Source: Ceratorhiza oryzae-sativae (taxonomy: Eukaryota > Basidiomycota > Agaricomycetes > Cantharellales > Ceratobasidiaceae). From it: a stretch of DNA of 64,000 bases. This document shows, piece after piece, positions 62,631-64,000 of the stretch. Location: assembly GCA_030998015.1 (NCBI GenBank), contig JARWMV010000067.1, positions 1 to 64,000 on the forward strand, in the 5' to 3' direction. A model generated the notes under the pieces. The model ran no database searches, was not told the origin of the DNA, and saw only the letters and a list, made by a program, of their open reading frames with translations. The position numbers and the translations under genes are program-made. Each line of letters opens with the position of its first letter. Position 1 is the first letter of the stretch.

Positions 62631-62794
62631 TTAATTTATTACGTTGAATCTAGCTGAACTGTAAATAAGTTAAGTAAGCCCGTAGGGCCCAAAACCACCG
62701 TAAAGGTGTTTTTGGAAGCAATTTTTCATTGCACGCATTACTAAATGTGACCAATTTCGGTTGGTCAACAACAATTTAGTCTGCCCATAAGGAT

Positions 62795-62966
62795 CCGCGC
62801 GCGTTAGTTGCTGGTGGGACTTGTCCCACCAACCAACGTGAGCAATCGCAACCGTTTGCGATTGCTAGTGCGCGGCATAATATCGATATTTAGCCGCCGG
62901 CTGAAAATGACGAACGGTCGTCATTTTCTACGAGGGAATCTTTAGGATTCCCTCTAACGCCGGCGG
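62795..62966 (+). mobile_element. DHE-1, 172-bp form (mirror)
   Basis: Partner of 18696-18867. Confidence 0.95.
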
Positions 62967-62976
62967 AATTTAAATT

Positions 62977-63117
62977 ATGATTTTTTTAATGTTTTTAATT
63001 GGAATTTTGGGATTTATATTAAATAGAAAAAATATTGCCCTATCAGTCAGTTCCATCGAGACAATGATACTAGCTGTATCATTTCTTGTTTTAATTAGTT
63101 CTTTTGGTCTCGGTGTA
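62977..63117 (+). pseudogene. nad4L: nad4L-like N-terminal fragment (mirror)
   Basis: Partner of 18545-18685. Confidence 0.7.
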
Positions 63118-63118
63118 C

Positions 63119-63290
63119 CCGCGCGCGTTAGTTGCTGGTGGGACTTGTCCCACCAACCAACGTGAGCAATCGCAACCGTTTGCGATTGCTAGTGCGCGGC
63201 ATAATATCGATATTTAGCCGCCGGCTGAAAATGACGAACGGTCGTCATTTTCTACGAGGGAATCTTTAGGATTCCCTCTAACGCCGGCGG
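63119..63290 (+). mobile_element. DHE-1, 172-bp form (mirror)
   Basis: Partner of 18372-18543. Confidence 0.95.
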
Positions 63291-64000
63291 GCTATAGCAG
63301 GAGCATTGTGGGTAATTATTTTTAATTTAGTCATTGCAACTATTACGTTATTCTTGTTTATTTTTGAAGAACCCTTTTTTGTTTTAAGTACCCTTCTTGA
63401 TAAAACTTTATTAGTTGAATTTCCTGAAATTGATTCAACAACTCTTATGGCCCTTTCACCCTACTTTGTCACTGGTTTTTGTGACGCTGAGTCTTGTTTT
63501 AATGTCTCGGTATCCAAAAGGATTAAATCAATAGCCCCCCAATGCGTTACCAAGCCTGTAAGGCACGCCCTACGGGCCAGCGTATTGGGGGGCTATCACC
63601 CCCCCAAACAATGCAGCGTAGCTGCATTAGTTTGGGGGGTCAACTGTTGGATATGTTGTACAAGCGAGGTTTGTCATAGAACTTCAGTTAAGTGATATAG
63701 ATTTATTGTTTAAAATACAATCTCCGCGCGCGTTAGTTGCTGGTGGGACTTGTCCCACCAACCAACGTGAGCAATCGCAACCGTTTGCGATTGCTAGTGC
63801 GCGGCATAATATCGATATTTAGCCGCCGGCTGAAAATGACGAACGGTCGTCATTTTCTACGAGGGAATCTTTAGGATTCCCTCTAACGCCGGCGGGGGGA
63901 TTGGGACAGTCACAAAAGATCCTGTAAAAAATGTTTGCCGATTTAGTGTTGTAAGTATCAAAGATATTAATAATTTAATTATTCCTCATTTTACTGAATA
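63291..64000 (+). pseudogene. LAGLIDADG_1 endonuclease after nad4L-like fragment (mirror, cut by window end)
   Basis: Partner of 17661-18371; first motif [14 protein letters not shown] at about 63456. Confidence 0.8.
63724..63895 (+). mobile_element. DHE-1, 172-bp form (mirror)
   Basis: Partner of 17767-17938. Confidence 0.95.

Larger units (their letters stand above)
40831..64000. repeat. Giant inverted repeat, right arm (cut by window end)
   Basis: Right arm of the palindrome, at least 23.17 kb. It carries nad5 exons 1-5 on the plus strand in the same order as the left arm carries them on the minus strand. It differs from the left arm by a TAC triplet and one G near 47.8-48.4 kb, a 2-bp deletion near 57233, and one base missing relative to an extra A at about 23003 on the left. 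Confidence 0.97.
61647..64000 (+). other. nad5 intron 5, 5' part (mirror, cut by window end)
   Basis: Partner of 17661-20015. Group I core AAGATATAGTC at about 62021. Confidence 0.7.

Overview
The window is mitochondrial DNA, most likely from an early-diverging (chytrid-like) fungus. The main evidence is a complete nad5 (NADH dehydrogenase subunit 5, about 662 codons when the exons are joined, TGG for Trp, TAA stop) cut into six exons by five group I introns. The introns carry LAGLIDADG and GIY-YIG homing-endonuclease ORFs. There are also mitochondrial-type tRNAs (Gly-UCC, Cys-GCA, Ser-GCU) and a very large load of GC-rich hairpin repeats. The taxon is inferred from the nad5 sequence and genome style, not from a search.

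Layout. (1) 1-12.9 kb: tRNA-Gly, tRNA-Cys, an intact tRNA-Ser and a second tRNA-Ser with a broken acceptor stem. Between them lie remnants of LAGLIDADG ORFs and dense palindromic repeats, including a 180-bp tandem duplication at 4561-4920. No conserved protein gene is recognised here. (2) 12957-36795, minus strand: the complete nad5 gene, exon 1 at 36795 to the stop at 12957, spread over 23.8 kb. (3) 17661-40830 and 40831-64000: two arms of one giant, almost perfect inverted repeat with no spacer, centred at 40830/40831. The right arm therefore repeats nad5 exons 1-5, their introns and all inserted repeats on the plus strand; the window ends before exon 6 would appear. The two arms differ by only a few short indels. 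(4) An nad4L-like N-terminal fragment lies between nad5 exons 5 and 6 in both arms. A repeat interrupts it and a LAGLIDADG ORF follows in frame.

Repeats. The commonest is a 172-bp element (222 bp when a further hairpin sits in one loop), here called DHE-1, with 55 copies in the window. It folds as two neighbouring GC-clamped modules of two hairpins each, joined by an AATATCGATATT palindrome. A second family (DHE-2, 207-254 bp) is usually flanked by the 5-bp repeat TATGA/TCATA. A related family (DHE-3) and several smaller hairpins (37-200 bp) occur throughout, often nested in each other. None lies in a nad5 exon, but they interrupt nearly every intron ORF. In several cases taking the repeat out joins the flanking ORF pieces exactly or within 1-2 nt. 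The simplest reading is a mitochondrial genome colonised first by group I introns with homing endonucleases, then by non-coding hairpin elements that inactivated those endonucleases. The giant palindrome fits a linear molecule with terminal inverted repeats, a head-to-head dimer, or an assembly or amplification chimera; sequence alone cannot separate these.
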